Below, piece after piece: positions 8,046 through 16,110 of a DNA stretch of 46,832 nucleotides (positions are counted from its first letter, which is position 1; every line of letters starts with the position of its first letter). The notes beneath the pieces were generated by a model. That model was not told the DNA's origin and made no database searches. It saw only the letters and a list, made by a program, of their open reading frames with translations. Source of the DNA: JBAXGW01 sp037139195 (GTDB taxonomy: Bacteria; Bacteroidota; Bacteroidia; Bacteroidales; JAHJDW01); the NCBI GenBank assembly GCA_037139195.1, contig JBAXGW010000033.1, positions 1 to 46,832 on the forward strand, in the 5' to 3' direction. The position numbers were made by a program, and so were the translations under genes.

Positions 8046-9022
8046 AGTGAAAGTTTAATAATTTTATTAAACCCTTTCGATTCTAACCTCAGACAATAAA
8101 TTCCATTTTCCAAACCGTAGTAATTGAATTTATTTGATTTTTCAAGTTCTGAAATCACAACAAGCTTACCTGTAATATCATACAGAGAATAAACAATATC
8201 CTGTACTTTGGTATTGATAATTATTTCTTTATTATCTAAATCATTAAAAACGCTAGTATTCGTAAATTCACTATTCGCAATTTCTGTTGCGCTTGTAGCT
8301 GTGCCTTTAACTACAAAATCAACAATTCCACCATCCGTCTGAATGCTAAATATGGTTGAATCTGCTTGCGGGTCAATAGGTGAATAATAAATATAAAATG
8401 AATAATCTCTTGCTCCAATAATAGTGGTATCAGAATTGAAATTTGAAGAGAATTCGGTTCCTGACAAACTGCTAATGCTAGAAATAATTAAGGTGTCATT
8501 AGCAGCATTGGTAATAGTTAATAAAACAGAATCTTTCTGGTTAACAACTGTATTATTGAAATTAATAATTGTATCACAAAGCGAAGCAATTGCAGGAGCT
8601 GTAGCGGTGGTAGTTGAGTAAGCTGCAGCTGTCCAAGCATTTAAACCGCCTGTCATATTATATACGCGTTTAAAATCAAGATTTTGCATCATAGTAAATG
8701 CTTGTCCGCTTCTTCCGCCCGATGCACAGTGAATTAAATAGGTTTTACTTTTATTTAAAGTTGCTATTTGAGTAGCAAAATCAGACGAACTAAAGTTCAA
8801 CATTACTCCTTCAGGCAAATGTTTAATTACATATTCGTCAGGTCTTCTTACATCTAAAATTACAAACCAAGGATCGTTGGCATGAGCAGCAATGGTGTCT
8901 TTTGCCTGAGTTACAGTAATGTTTGCATAAACAGTGTCGGCCAAAGTGCTTTTATTGTCTTGAGCATTTATTTTGTAAAACGAACAAGTAACAAAAAGAA
9001 ATATAAGGACAAAATTTTTCAT
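8042..9022 (-). CDS. Secreted rhodanese-domain protein with T9SS type A sorting domain
   Basis: This 326-residue protein has a signal peptide (1-21, ends INAQ) and a rhodanese domain (about 35-132) with an intact active-site loop HCASGGRSG around Cys99. A beta-sandwich of the ASPM/SPD-2/Hydin or DUF1573 kind follows (about 145-240: TITNAANDTLIISSIS). The C-terminal type A T9SS signal (about 255-326) has YSLYDITGKLV and LENGIYCLRL. It should therefore be exported through the outer membrane by T9SS, which is unusual for a sulfurtransferase, normally a cytoplasmic or periplasmic enzyme. The physiological sulfur donor cannot be inferred. Confidence 0.88.
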   Translation of the reverse strand: MKNFVLIFLFVTCSFYKINAQDNKSTLADTVYANITVTQAKDTIAAHANDPWFVILDVRRPDEYVIKHLPEGVMLNFSSSDFATQIATLNKSKTYLIHCASGGRSGQAFTMMQNLDFKRVYNMTGGLNAWTAAAYSTTTATAPAIASLCDTIINFNNTVVNQKDSVLLTITNAANDTLIISSISSLSGTEFSSNFNSDTTIIGARDYSFYIYYSPIDPQADSTIFSIQTDGGIVDFVVKGTATSATEIANSEFTNTSVFNDLDNKEIIINTKVQDIVYSLYDITGKLVVISELEKSNKFNYYGLENGIYCLRLESKGFNKIIKLSL

Positions 9023-9072
9023 TTTTAACTGATTTTTAGTAATTTATAAAGGGAGCATTTAAAAATATTGAT

Positions 9073-10062
9073 CTAAATTTTACCAATCAAATATTCAATC
9101 TTTTTTAAATTGTTTTTAAAAAATTGATATCTATGTTTTTCAGAAACTCCACTTATTAAAGTAGACGTTTTAATAATATTATTTAGCCATACTTCCGATT
9201 CTTCGCAATAACTTTTATTGGTAGTTTTCATGGAATTAAAAGACTGATGACCAATGTAAACCGCTCTATTTTCGTTAATACTAACTAAAACGCAATTATT
9301 AGTTATTTCAATTTCGCTGTAAAACAATGAGTAATTATTGATATTTGATTTTTTTTCTTTATTACTGCATTCCGCTTGTTTTTGAATATCAATCATTTGT
9401 GTATGCAAAGCGGAGCATACCGCCAATGCATCTTCTCTTGAATGAAACATCCCCGATTCCCAATAAAATTCAATTTGTTTTATAATGCTGCTTATTGTGC
9501 TATCAGTCCAAATTTCAATGCTAGGAATTTGTGTGTATAAATCGAAAATCTCTTGACCAATCTTTTTTAATTCTTCTGATATTTTAGAAATATCAAACTT
9601 CACATTTTCAAGAGCTGTAATGTTCATATTCGATTTCATCCAATAAAACATTTTAAAAGCTGCTAACTCAGGGTAATTATAATTCTGAAATACGGGTGTG
9701 TCTTTGCAAGCATAAACAATTTGTTTGTTCTTCGAAAGGTTTATTTTTTTTAAATCATCTCTAAAAGCAATTAGGTAATCCATAAAATCTTTTTCTTCAT
9801 TTTTAATTACGTTATAATGAAAAGTAACAATTCCATTATTAATGCTAGTAAATGAGTCGAAAGAAATTCTAAAATTATTACATATTTTAATAATTTCATC
9901 TATTGTTAAAGAGGTTTCGCCTCTCATTCTTCTATAAGCACTATCAATACTAATTTCTAGAACATCCGAAAGTTCGTTAACTAGCGAACTTGTTGATGGA
10001 ATCAAATCTTCGATATGACCAAGAAATTTTAATTGCATTTCGTTTTTAGAATTAGAATCCAT
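9073..10062 (-). CDS. XRE-like helix-turn-helix regulator
   Basis: This 329-residue protein has an N-terminal helix-turn-helix domain (about 18-70) in which SLVNELSDVLEIS, DSAYRRMRGE and LTIDEIIKIC fit the XRE/lambda repressor fold. The remaining 250 residues are helical, without a recognised domain; they may bind a ligand or partner. It is transcribed away from the CsgG-like gene, and an inverted repeat lies next to its own -7 box, so control of itself and of the neighbour is plausible. It has no membrane segment. Confidence 0.75.
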   Translation of the reverse strand: MDSNSKNEMQLKFLGHIEDLIPSTSSLVNELSDVLEISIDSAYRRMRGETSLTIDEIIKICNNFRISFDSFTSINNGIVTFHYNVIKNEEKDFMDYLIAFRDDLKKINLSKNKQIVYACKDTPVFQNYNYPELAAFKMFYWMKSNMNITALENVKFDISKISEELKKIGQEIFDLYTQIPSIEIWTDSTISSIIKQIEFYWESGMFHSREDALAVCSALHTQMIDIQKQAECSNKEKKSNINNYSLFYSEIEITNNCVLVSINENRAVYIGHQSFNSMKTTNKSYCEESEVWLNNIIKTSTLISGVSEKHRYQFFKNNLKKIEYLIGKI

Positions 10063-10105
10063 TTTTTATGTTTTTTAATTATTGCCCCTCTATTAATTGC
10101 ATTTT

Positions 10106-10146
10106 TCGCAAAAAAATATTTTTCATTTGCGATTTTCACAAATATA
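10106..10146 (-). promoter_or_regulatory. Promoter and possible operator of the XRE-like regulator
   Basis: On the minus strand TATATTTG (10139-10146) matches TAnnTTTG. Just downstream, TCGCAAA (10106-10112) and TTTGCGA (10126-10132) form a 7-bp inverted repeat with a 13-bp centre, placed where a bound dimer would block the transcription start. The promoter match is good; the operator role is inference. Confidence 0.45.
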
Positions 10147-10245
10147 AAAAGAATAATTAAAATAGCACAGCTGTAATAAGTAAAAAATCACAATTAGACC
10201 CTTAATGCAAGCGAAATGCAATTTTCAATAAGTAGTGGCTTGATT

Positions 10246-10253
10246 TAGCTTTG
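10246..10253 (+). promoter_or_regulatory. -7 box for the CsgG-like gene
   Basis: TAGCTTTG is an exact TAnnTTTG match 31 bp before the ATG at 10285. A TTTTC at 10222-10226 lies at the right distance to be a weak -33 box. Confidence 0.5.
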
Positions 10254-10284
10254 TAATATTATACTAACCCTAAAATTTACTACC

Positions 10285-11388
10285 ATGAAAACCAAAAATT
10301 TATTCAACCTAATGGCTATAGGTTTATTATTAATTAATATTAATCTATTTGCACAAGAAAAGCAAACCATTGTAGTTGCTGGTTTCGACACAAAAAACTT
10401 GAATATAGATAATGCAACAATGAATAGCATTGTTCAGTTTGAGCTTGAAAAAACAGGTTTATTAGAAGTTCTTGATAAATACGATGTAATGGATATATCA
10501 AAAAAGAACGAAATCGACCTTTACAACTCTTTTGGCAAATCCGTTTTGATTCGTTTAGGACAATTGGCAAAAGCCGACAAAGTACTATCGGGAAGCGTAG
10601 AAAAATTTGGCGATAAAATTACTTTCGTTATGCGTTTGATTGATGTTCAATCCGATAAAATTGAGAAAACCAATGTTATGGAATATCTGAACCAGCAAGA
10701 AGAAATTCAAACAATGGCTAGGATTTCAATAAATAATTTAATGGGTTTGCCAAATAGTTCTAATTTAGTTGACCTATTAGTTAATTACGATAAACCAATT
10801 AACAGTATAAAAACAACCATAAAATTAAATGGACCAAGAATGGGAGCTGCATACACATTTGGTGATGCAAAAAAAAGGCTTGAAGCTCCAAAGGCACAAG
10901 GCGGATACGACATGTTTCCGCTAACTTCTTGCTTTGGTTACCAGTTCGAAATTCAATATTTAAGTTCGGGTAATTTTCAGGCATTAGTTGAGTTTATTCC
11001 CATGGTAAATGGATTAGAATCGGGTGTTTTTATTCCATCGTTTACATTCATGAATGGATTCAGATTTAATCAGCATGGTTGGGAATTTGGCGTTGGTCCA
11101 ATTGTTAGAATGTCGAGAAAAGCAAAGGGTTATTTTGATGAAAAAGACAAATGGGTAATTTCAAACATTTCGCCTAATGATTCACTTTATAAATTAACCG
11201 AGCAAATAGACAATAGAGGAGTTTTGAGACTATCAACAGGTTTAGTAATTGCGGTGGGAAAAACATTTAAATCGGGATATTTAAATATCCCTGTAAATTT
11301 ATATATTTCCCCTCGAAAGGACGGAACTGTAGTTGGTTTAACATTTGGTTTTAACGTTGCTAAAAAACCCAAAACAAATACCAAATAA
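10285..11388 (+). CDS. CsgG/TolB-N-like lipid-side protein with C-terminal beta-barrel-like domain
   Basis: This 367-residue protein has a signal peptide (1-23, ends NLFAQ). Residues about 25-145 follow the pattern shared by CsgG and the TolB N-terminal domain: IVVAGFDTKN, FELEKTGLLEVLDKYDVMDI, LGQLAKADKVLSGSVEKFGD, and then a strand in which the property is measured (VMRLIDVQS). Residues about 175-360 have alternating hydrophobic strands (YQFEIQYLSSGNFQALVEF, GLVIAVGKTF) that resemble an outer-membrane barrel or beta-sandwich. There is no cysteine lipobox. The role is unknown; an envelope assembly or secretion-accessory function is only a guess. Its promoter is divergent from that of the XRE-like regulator. 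Confidence 0.65.
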   Translation: MKTKNLFNLMAIGLLLININLFAQEKQTIVVAGFDTKNLNIDNATMNSIVQFELEKTGLLEVLDKYDVMDISKKNEIDLYNSFGKSVLIRLGQLAKADKVLSGSVEKFGDKITFVMRLIDVQSDKIEKTNVMEYLNQQEEIQTMARISINNLMGLPNSSNLVDLLVNYDKPINSIKTTIKLNGPRMGAAYTFGDAKKRLEAPKAQGGYDMFPLTSCFGYQFEIQYLSSGNFQALVEFIPMVNGLESGVFIPSFTFMNGFRFNQHGWEFGVGPIVRMSRKAKGYFDEKDKWVISNISPNDSLYKLTEQIDNRGVLRLSTGLVIAVGKTFKSGYLNIPVNLYISPRKDGTVVGLTFGFNVAKKPKTNTK

Positions 11389-11445
11389 AAAAATATTTGT
11401 ACCTTTACAAAAGAATAAGTACTAATTTTTTAAAACCTTTATATT

Positions 11446-11568
11446 ATGTCAAAAGAAAAAACTGTAAAAGAAAAATCAGTAAAAAAATTACCTGAGAAAA
11501 ATCTTAAAGAAAAAAGAGCTGCTAAAGAAGCTAAACGCCAAGAAAAAGGTAAATCTAGTGCTATGTAA
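11446..11568 (+). CDS. Small lysine-rich protein, 40 residues
   Basis: The ORF opens at ATG 11446 and reads MSKEKTVKEKSVKKLPEK and so on, ending KGKSSAM. Nearly half of the residues are lysine or glutamate, with no hydrophobic core or signal peptide. A strong terminator begins 12 bp after the stop and a separate spacer lies before the start, so it appears to be its own short gene. Basic proteins of this size and composition occur in other Bacteroidota; a nucleic-acid or ribosome-associated role is possible but not shown. Confidence 0.65.
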   Translation: MSKEKTVKEKSVKKLPEKNLKEKRAAKEAKRQEKGKSSAM

Positions 11569-11580
11569 AAACATTTAAAA

Positions 11581-11607
11581 AGCCCTAAAACAAATTGTTT
11601 TAGGGCT
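11581..11607. terminator. Bidirectional intrinsic terminator
   Basis: A 27-nt nearly perfect palindrome (AGCCCTAAAACAA mirrored by TTGTTTTAGGGCT around one base) is followed by TTTT on the plus strand and by TTTTTAAA on the minus strand. It ends the small lysine-rich gene on one side and the carboxyltransferase gene on the other. Confidence 0.92.
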
Positions 11608-11626
11608 TTTCAATTTTAGTGATTAT

Positions 11627-13387
11627 TTATTTCACGTGAATTCTAGCAATTACATCGCCAGCTTGCACGTAATCTCCATTTTTATAACAAACATCACGAA
11701 CTATTCCGCTAAATTGACTTTTAAATTCATTGTAAGTCAAAGTATACTCTATATAGCCTAATCTTTCTCCAGCATTAACTGGATCGCCAATTTTCAGAGG
11801 CTTATCGAAAAATCCAAAATTATAAAAAACTTTGCCCTTCGTTTCTGCTTTTATTTCAACCCATTCTGGATCGATAACTTCAGGGCGTTTTGCTTCTGTA
11901 GTTGAACTTACAACTGGAATAATGGAAACATGTTTTGCTTTTTCTACTTCCTCTTCGAAACGTTTTTTAGCAATTCCCGATTTATAATCGCGATATTGAC
12001 GGTCGTGCATAGCAAGTTCAAACAGCTCTTCGTTATCTTGTCCAAAATCCCAATTATTTTCAATCATTTCTTTTTTATACTCTTCTAATTGATCAGGATA
12101 ATAATCTTGTGGAGTACCTTTTAAAAATTCTTTTCCTTGAGATTCGGCTAATTCAATAATTTCGGGAGCTAAAGGACCAGGCAATTTACCCGCTTTACCT
12201 AAAATCATATCCCAAGTATTATTATCTAGCATTGAGTAACGTTTCTGACCTTTGGTTAACAACATTACATTTAACAAAGCTACATTTTTTACATATTGAC
12301 TAAAAGGAGTAACTAATGGCGGATAACCTAATCGAGGCCAAACGTATTCAACTTCTTCAAATAGTTTAACTAGCATTTCATCTTGTGACAATTCGGGTTT
12401 ATCATTTTCCTTTAGATGACGATTAATCCCTTCGTGCACACCTTTCAAGTCGGCCATTAAACTACCCATCATTCCACCTGGTAATCCAGAACCCACCATT
12501 AATGAAGACATTAATCGATTTTTTGGGTCGATAAACAAACCTAAGAAATCGTCTATAAATTCTTGTGATAGACGGCGAGCTTCCATGTATGCACTCATAT
12601 TTATCTCAGGCACATCAAATCCATCATCTTTCAGCATTGCTTGTACAGTAATTACATCAGGATGAACCATTCCCCAAGATAGAGGTTCCATAGCAACGTC
12701 AATATAATCGGCACCAGCTCTTGCAACTTCTAAAGTAGAAGCAATAGAAAAACCAGGGCCGGAATGTCCATGATATTGAACAATAATATGAGGATATTTT
12801 TCTTTTATATTTTTAACCAATTTTCCTAATGAAGCTGGACGACCTACGCCAGCCATATCTTTCAAACAAATTTCATCTGCGCCATATCCAACAGCTTTAT
12901 CAACAATATCCATGTAGTATTCTACCGTATGAATTGGCGAAAACGTAATACTAAGTGCTGCTTGCGAAATCATTCCTGCTTCTTTGGCATATTTTATAGA
13001 AAGTTCAAGATTTCTAGGGTCATTTAATCCACAAAACGAACGAGCTATATCAACACCTTGTGCTTTTTTAACCGTGTACATTAGTTTACGAACATCAGCA
13101 GGTACAGGAAACATTCTAAGTCCATTTAAAGCTCGTTCTAACATGTGAGTTTGAATTCCTGCTTCGTTAAATGGCTTACACCATTCTCTGGTAGCAACAT
13201 TAGGATTTTCGCCGAATAACAAATTTACTTGTTCAAAAGCTCCTCCATTTGTTTCTATTCTGTCAAAACAGCCCATTTCGATAATAACGGGTGCAATTTT
13301 TTTTAATTGGTCTACTCGTGGAACATATTTTCCCGACGATTGCCACATATCGCGGTAAACAAGACTAAATTTTATTTGTTTTTTCAT
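11627..13387 (-). CDS. OadA/PycB-like carboxyltransferase with a biotinyl domain lacking the biotin lysine
   Basis: This 586-residue cytoplasmic protein has the TIM-barrel carboxyltransferase domain of pyruvate carboxylase and oxaloacetate decarboxylase (about 5-300): SLVYRDMWQSSGKY, FRIETNGGA-like metal-side residues and CLKDMAG with the carbamylated-type Lys176. The conserved PYC/OADA domain follows (about 310-470). The C-terminal 70 residues align without gaps to biotin carboxyl carrier domains (VNAGERLGYIE to SG), but where the family has E-A-M-K-M this protein has E-Y-T-L-T, so the biotin-bearing lysine is Leu550. The enzyme might use a separate biotin carrier or have another role. It is monocistronic, ended by the shared terminator. 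Confidence 0.85.
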   Translation of the reverse strand: MKKQIKFSLVYRDMWQSSGKYVPRVDQLKKIAPVIIEMGCFDRIETNGGAFEQVNLLFGENPNVATREWCKPFNEAGIQTHMLERALNGLRMFPVPADVRKLMYTVKKAQGVDIARSFCGLNDPRNLELSIKYAKEAGMISQAALSITFSPIHTVEYYMDIVDKAVGYGADEICLKDMAGVGRPASLGKLVKNIKEKYPHIIVQYHGHSGPGFSIASTLEVARAGADYIDVAMEPLSWGMVHPDVITVQAMLKDDGFDVPEINMSAYMEARRLSQEFIDDFLGLFIDPKNRLMSSLMVGSGLPGGMMGSLMADLKGVHEGINRHLKENDKPELSQDEMLVKLFEEVEYVWPRLGYPPLVTPFSQYVKNVALLNVMLLTKGQKRYSMLDNNTWDMILGKAGKLPGPLAPEIIELAESQGKEFLKGTPQDYYPDQLEEYKKEMIENNWDFGQDNEELFELAMHDRQYRDYKSGIAKKRFEEEVEKAKHVSIIPVVSSTTEAKRPEVIDPEWVEIKAETKGKVFYNFGFFDKPLKIGDPVNAGERLGYIEYTLTYNEFKSQFSGIVRDVCYKNGDYVQAGDVIARIHVK

Positions 13388-13596
13388 GATATTTATATGT
13401 CAATTGTTTAAAATCTTTTTCAACAAAATAGAACCTTGCCTATTTCGCACGACAAATAAAAGAAAATAAAAACGAAAAGTGAAAATGTTTTGAATAAAAT
13501 TATCAACTACTTTAAAACATTTCTCAATTTAGAAAAAGTTTGTTTTTGAAAATGCTAATCAGACAGCAACTTCAAAATAAATCAAAAAAATTACAA

Positions 13597-13604
13597 TAAA
13601 TTTG
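13597..13604 (+). promoter_or_regulatory. -7 box for the ECF sigma operon
   Basis: TAAATTTG is an exact TAnnTTTG match. Transcription would start near 13611, which rules out the upstream TTG codon at 13602 as the sigma factor start and favours TTG 13656. Only a weak TTC is seen in the -33 position. Confidence 0.45.
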
Positions 13605-13655
13605 CAACCTCAAATAAAAACCCTTGTCTTTATCATTAAGAAACAAAAAAATCAA

Positions 13656-14210
13656 TTGGCAGAAGACATAAAAGATATTCATAAAAAACTGGTAGACGAG
13701 TGCAAGAAAGGCTCTCGGAAAGCACAGCAAGAAATTTACAAGCTTTATTGCAAAGCTATGTTTAATACTTGTTGCCGTATTATGAATAGCCGTGAAGAAG
13801 CCGAAGATATGTTGCAAGAAGCTTTTGTAGACGCTTTTACAAAAATTGAAATGTTTAGAAATGATTCAACTTTTGGAGCTTGGTTAAAGCAAATTGTTGT
13901 TAATAAATGTATTAACGAAGTAAAACGTAAAAAACCAGATATTCATTTTTTTGATGATATTTCAAATTTAAATTATCTGGACGACAGTAAAGACAAATAC
14001 GAGAGAGAATATGAACAACTAACCGTAAACAGAATAAAAAGTGCAGTGGAATTGTTACCTACTGGAGGAAAAATGGTTTTTAACCTCTATATGTTTGAAG
14101 GGCTTAGCCACCAAGAAATTGCTGAAAGTATGAATATAAGCGAAAGCACTTCTAAAACTCAGTTTATGCGAGCAAAAATAAGAATTAGAGAAATTTTAAA
14201 TAGCAATTAA
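13656..14210 (+). CDS. ECF-type RNA polymerase sigma-70 factor
   Basis: This protein (184 residues from the TTG at 13656) has region 2 (KGSRKAQQEIYKLYC, EEAEDMLQEAFVDAF, FGAWLKQIVVNKCINEVKR) and region 4 with a helix-turn-helix (LPTGGKMVFNLYMFEGLSHQEIA, STSKTQFMRAKIRIRE), typical of the ECF factors of Bacteroidota. There is no ATG near the expected start. An in-frame TTG at 13602 overlaps the -7 box, so I chose the next TTG; the exact start is uncertain. Its stop codon overlaps the ATG of the next gene (TAATG), and the three genes up to 15863 form an operon. Confidence 0.88.
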   Translation: MAEDIKDIHKKLVDECKKGSRKAQQEIYKLYCKAMFNTCCRIMNSREEAEDMLQEAFVDAFTKIEMFRNDSTFGAWLKQIVVNKCINEVKRKKPDIHFFDDISNLNYLDDSKDKYEREYEQLTVNRIKSAVELLPTGGKMVFNLYMFEGLSHQEIAESMNISESTSKTQFMRAKIRIREILNSN

Positions 14211-14779
14211 TGATGAACGAAGATAATTTAGAAAAATATATATCAGAAAATCGAGATAAATTCGATGACCAATTTCCATCGCCCGATTTATGGAATAAAA
14301 TTGATAAAAAAACAAACAAATCAAAATTAATATCATTCAGCTATTTTCAAATTGCTGCAGCTGCTTCTATTATCGTTTTATTGTCTGTTGGAATTCCTTA
14401 TTTAATAAACAAATCCTATAAAACTACCACTTTTGCAAACACCAATGAATTGCAATTAGGAGAAATTAATAAAGATTTGAATGTTGCAGAGGCTTATTAC
14501 ACTTCACAAATTCAACAAAGAAGTTCGGAATTATTTCAGTATGCTAAAGATTATCCGGAAATCACATCTGAAATATTTCAAGAATTTCAAAAACTTGATA
14601 GTTCTTATATCAGCTTGCAAAAAGATTTAAACGAAAATATAGCCAACGAAATGGTTATTCAAGCAATGGTTGAGCATTATCGTATTAAATTAAAGCTGAT
14701 GGAAGATATCTTAAGTCAACTTAAACAAAACAAAAAAAATCAGTCTTCATCCACAAAAAAAGTTAGCTATGAAATCTAA
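14210..14779 (+). CDS. Putative membrane anti-sigma protein
   Basis: This 189-residue protein has an acidic N-terminal cytoplasmic part (about 1-45, with FPSPDLWNKID), one transmembrane helix (about 47-67, FQIAAAASIIVLLSVGIPYL), and an outside part predicted to be mostly helical (KDLNVAEAYYTSQIQQRSSELF). Single-pass architecture and position directly behind an ECF sigma gene, with overlapping stop and start, suggest that it holds the sigma factor at the membrane. No classical anti-sigma zinc motif (HxxxCxxC) is present, so the call rests on context. Confidence 0.65.
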   Translation: MMNEDNLEKYISENRDKFDDQFPSPDLWNKIDKKTNKSKLISFSYFQIAAAASIIVLLSVGIPYLINKSYKTTTFANTNELQLGEINKDLNVAEAYYTSQIQQRSSELFQYAKDYPEITSEIFQEFQKLDSSYISLQKDLNENIANEMVIQAMVEHYRIKLKLMEDILSQLKQNKKNQSSSTKKVSYEI

Positions 14780-15863
14780 AAAATATTTGGTTCTTCTTGC
14801 ATTAATAATTGGTAGTTGCTACCAAATTGCCGCCCAAAAAACGTTTGAGCAAATGCAAAAAATTGAAAAATCGTACCTTGTAAATAAAAATGCATTAATT
14901 CAAATTAATAATAAATATGGCAACGTTCATATTTCAACTTGGGATAAGGATTCGGTAAAATTTGATATTAATTTTATTGTTAGAGCCAATAAACAGGATC
15001 GACTTTCAAAATTACTTAGCGTTATCAGTTTCGACTTCAACAACTCTCCAAGTTTTGTAATTGGTCAGACAATGATTAACAAAAATTCTATTTTAACAGA
15101 CGTGGCTAGCATGGCAAATGCTGTGTTTGGAAGTGGCACTAATATTATTATTAATTACAACGTAAGCATTCCCGAGAATAGCAATATTAAAATAGAAAAC
15201 AAATTTGGCGATATTTTTCTAACTGATATAAATGGGAATGCAGATATATCACTCAGCAATGGTGATCTAAAAACGGGCAATATTAATGGCGAATTAAAAT
15301 TAAAACATTCGTTTGGAAATGCAACTTTAAAGAATTTCCAAAATGGACGAATTACTTTATCTTTTAGCGAATTCGAAATGAATAAAACCAAAGAGTTATA
15401 TATAGAAAGCAGTTCTTCTAGAATTCAAATTGGAGATGTAGAAACACTTGATTATAATTTAAGAAACGACAAGCTTTATCTTTCTAACGTTGAAACGTTA
15501 AAAGGTAAATCGAATTTTTCGAAAATAAACATAAAAAAAATAAATCAGCAAGCAATTATTACCTCATCCTTTGGTAGTTTTAATTTGGATGAAATATCTA
15601 CAAGTATAAAATTAATTAATATCACATCAAGTTACACAAGCTATACCTTATTTGCGCCTCGAGATTGTTCGTTTAATATTGATGTTAATTATCGTAAAAC
15701 GGATATTAATTTGCCTGCCTCAGTTCAAAACTATAAGAAGGAATTACTTGATGCAAAAACCACTCAAACTAAGATTAGTGGAATATATGGCAACAGCTTA
15801 AATCCATCATCAAGAATTAATATAAACAGCACATCGGGGAATATCTATTTATACGAGAAGTAG
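14769..15863 (+). CDS. Secreted DUF4097-like beta-helical surface protein
   Basis: This 364-residue protein has a signal peptide (1-22, ends YQIAAQ). The rest is a repetitive beta-strand ladder of the DUF4097 putative adhesin type: INNKYGNVHISTWDKDSV, IENKFGDIFLTDINGNADIS, LSNGDLKTGNINGELKLKHS, and finally SRININSTSGNIYLYEK. The N/S-x-x-G-[DN]-[IV] rungs imply a right-handed beta-helix or prism. It overlaps the putative anti-sigma gene by 11 bp and is likely the target or sensor partner of the sigma/anti-sigma system. No T9SS domain is present, so it probably stays in the periplasm or outer membrane. Confidence 0.8.
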   Translation: MKSKKYLVLLALIIGSCYQIAAQKTFEQMQKIEKSYLVNKNALIQINNKYGNVHISTWDKDSVKFDINFIVRANKQDRLSKLLSVISFDFNNSPSFVIGQTMINKNSILTDVASMANAVFGSGTNIIINYNVSIPENSNIKIENKFGDIFLTDINGNADISLSNGDLKTGNINGELKLKHSFGNATLKNFQNGRITLSFSEFEMNKTKELYIESSSSRIQIGDVETLDYNLRNDKLYLSNVETLKGKSNFSKINIKKINQQAIITSSFGSFNLDEISTSIKLINITSSYTSYTLFAPRDCSFNIDVNYRKTDINLPASVQNYKKELLDAKTTQTKISGIYGNSLNPSSRININSTSGNIYLYEK

Positions 15864-16027
15864 TTGAGACTTATAAAAAATATCAGGAGTAAATTTTTAC
15901 ATAATTTTTTTCCTATCTTTAAACTATACTGAAACTTAACAGATTTAGCTTGGCGCTTAGTGGCTTTCAAACGCAAAGCTGATTAGGCGCTGGGCTGAGC
16001 ATGTCGAAGCCTTCAGTAATGCTGAGC

Positions 16028-16057
16028 TTTTGGTTTGCATTTTTTTGCAAACCAAAA
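16028..16057. repeat. Hairpin upstream of thiL
   Basis: A perfect 12-bp stem (TTTTGGTTTGCA paired with TGCAAACCAAAA) surrounds a loop of six T. Words related to the dispersed repeats at 3243 and 31117 (GCTGAGC, TGTCGAAG) lie just upstream at 15992-16027. The 247-bp spacer from 15864 to 16110 holds nothing else recognisable except the thiL -7 box. Confidence 0.6.
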
Positions 16058-16082
16058 TGGTCGAAGTATAAATGATTCTGAT

Positions 16083-16090
16083 TATCTTTG
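16083..16090 (+). promoter_or_regulatory. -7 box for thiL
   Basis: TATCTTTG is an exact TAnnTTTG match 20 bp before ATG 16111. It lies inside the longer ORF that would start at 16072, which supports 16111 as the real start. No thiamine-pyrophosphate riboswitch sequence is visible in front. Confidence 0.5.
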
Positions 16091-16110
16091 CTTATATAAA
16101 ATTAAGAAAA

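Noticed and set aside
15864..16110. Thiamine-pyrophosphate riboswitch before thiL
   Set aside because: The spacer has a 12-bp hairpin and repeat fragments but none of the conserved CUGAGA-type core in a suitable arrangement.
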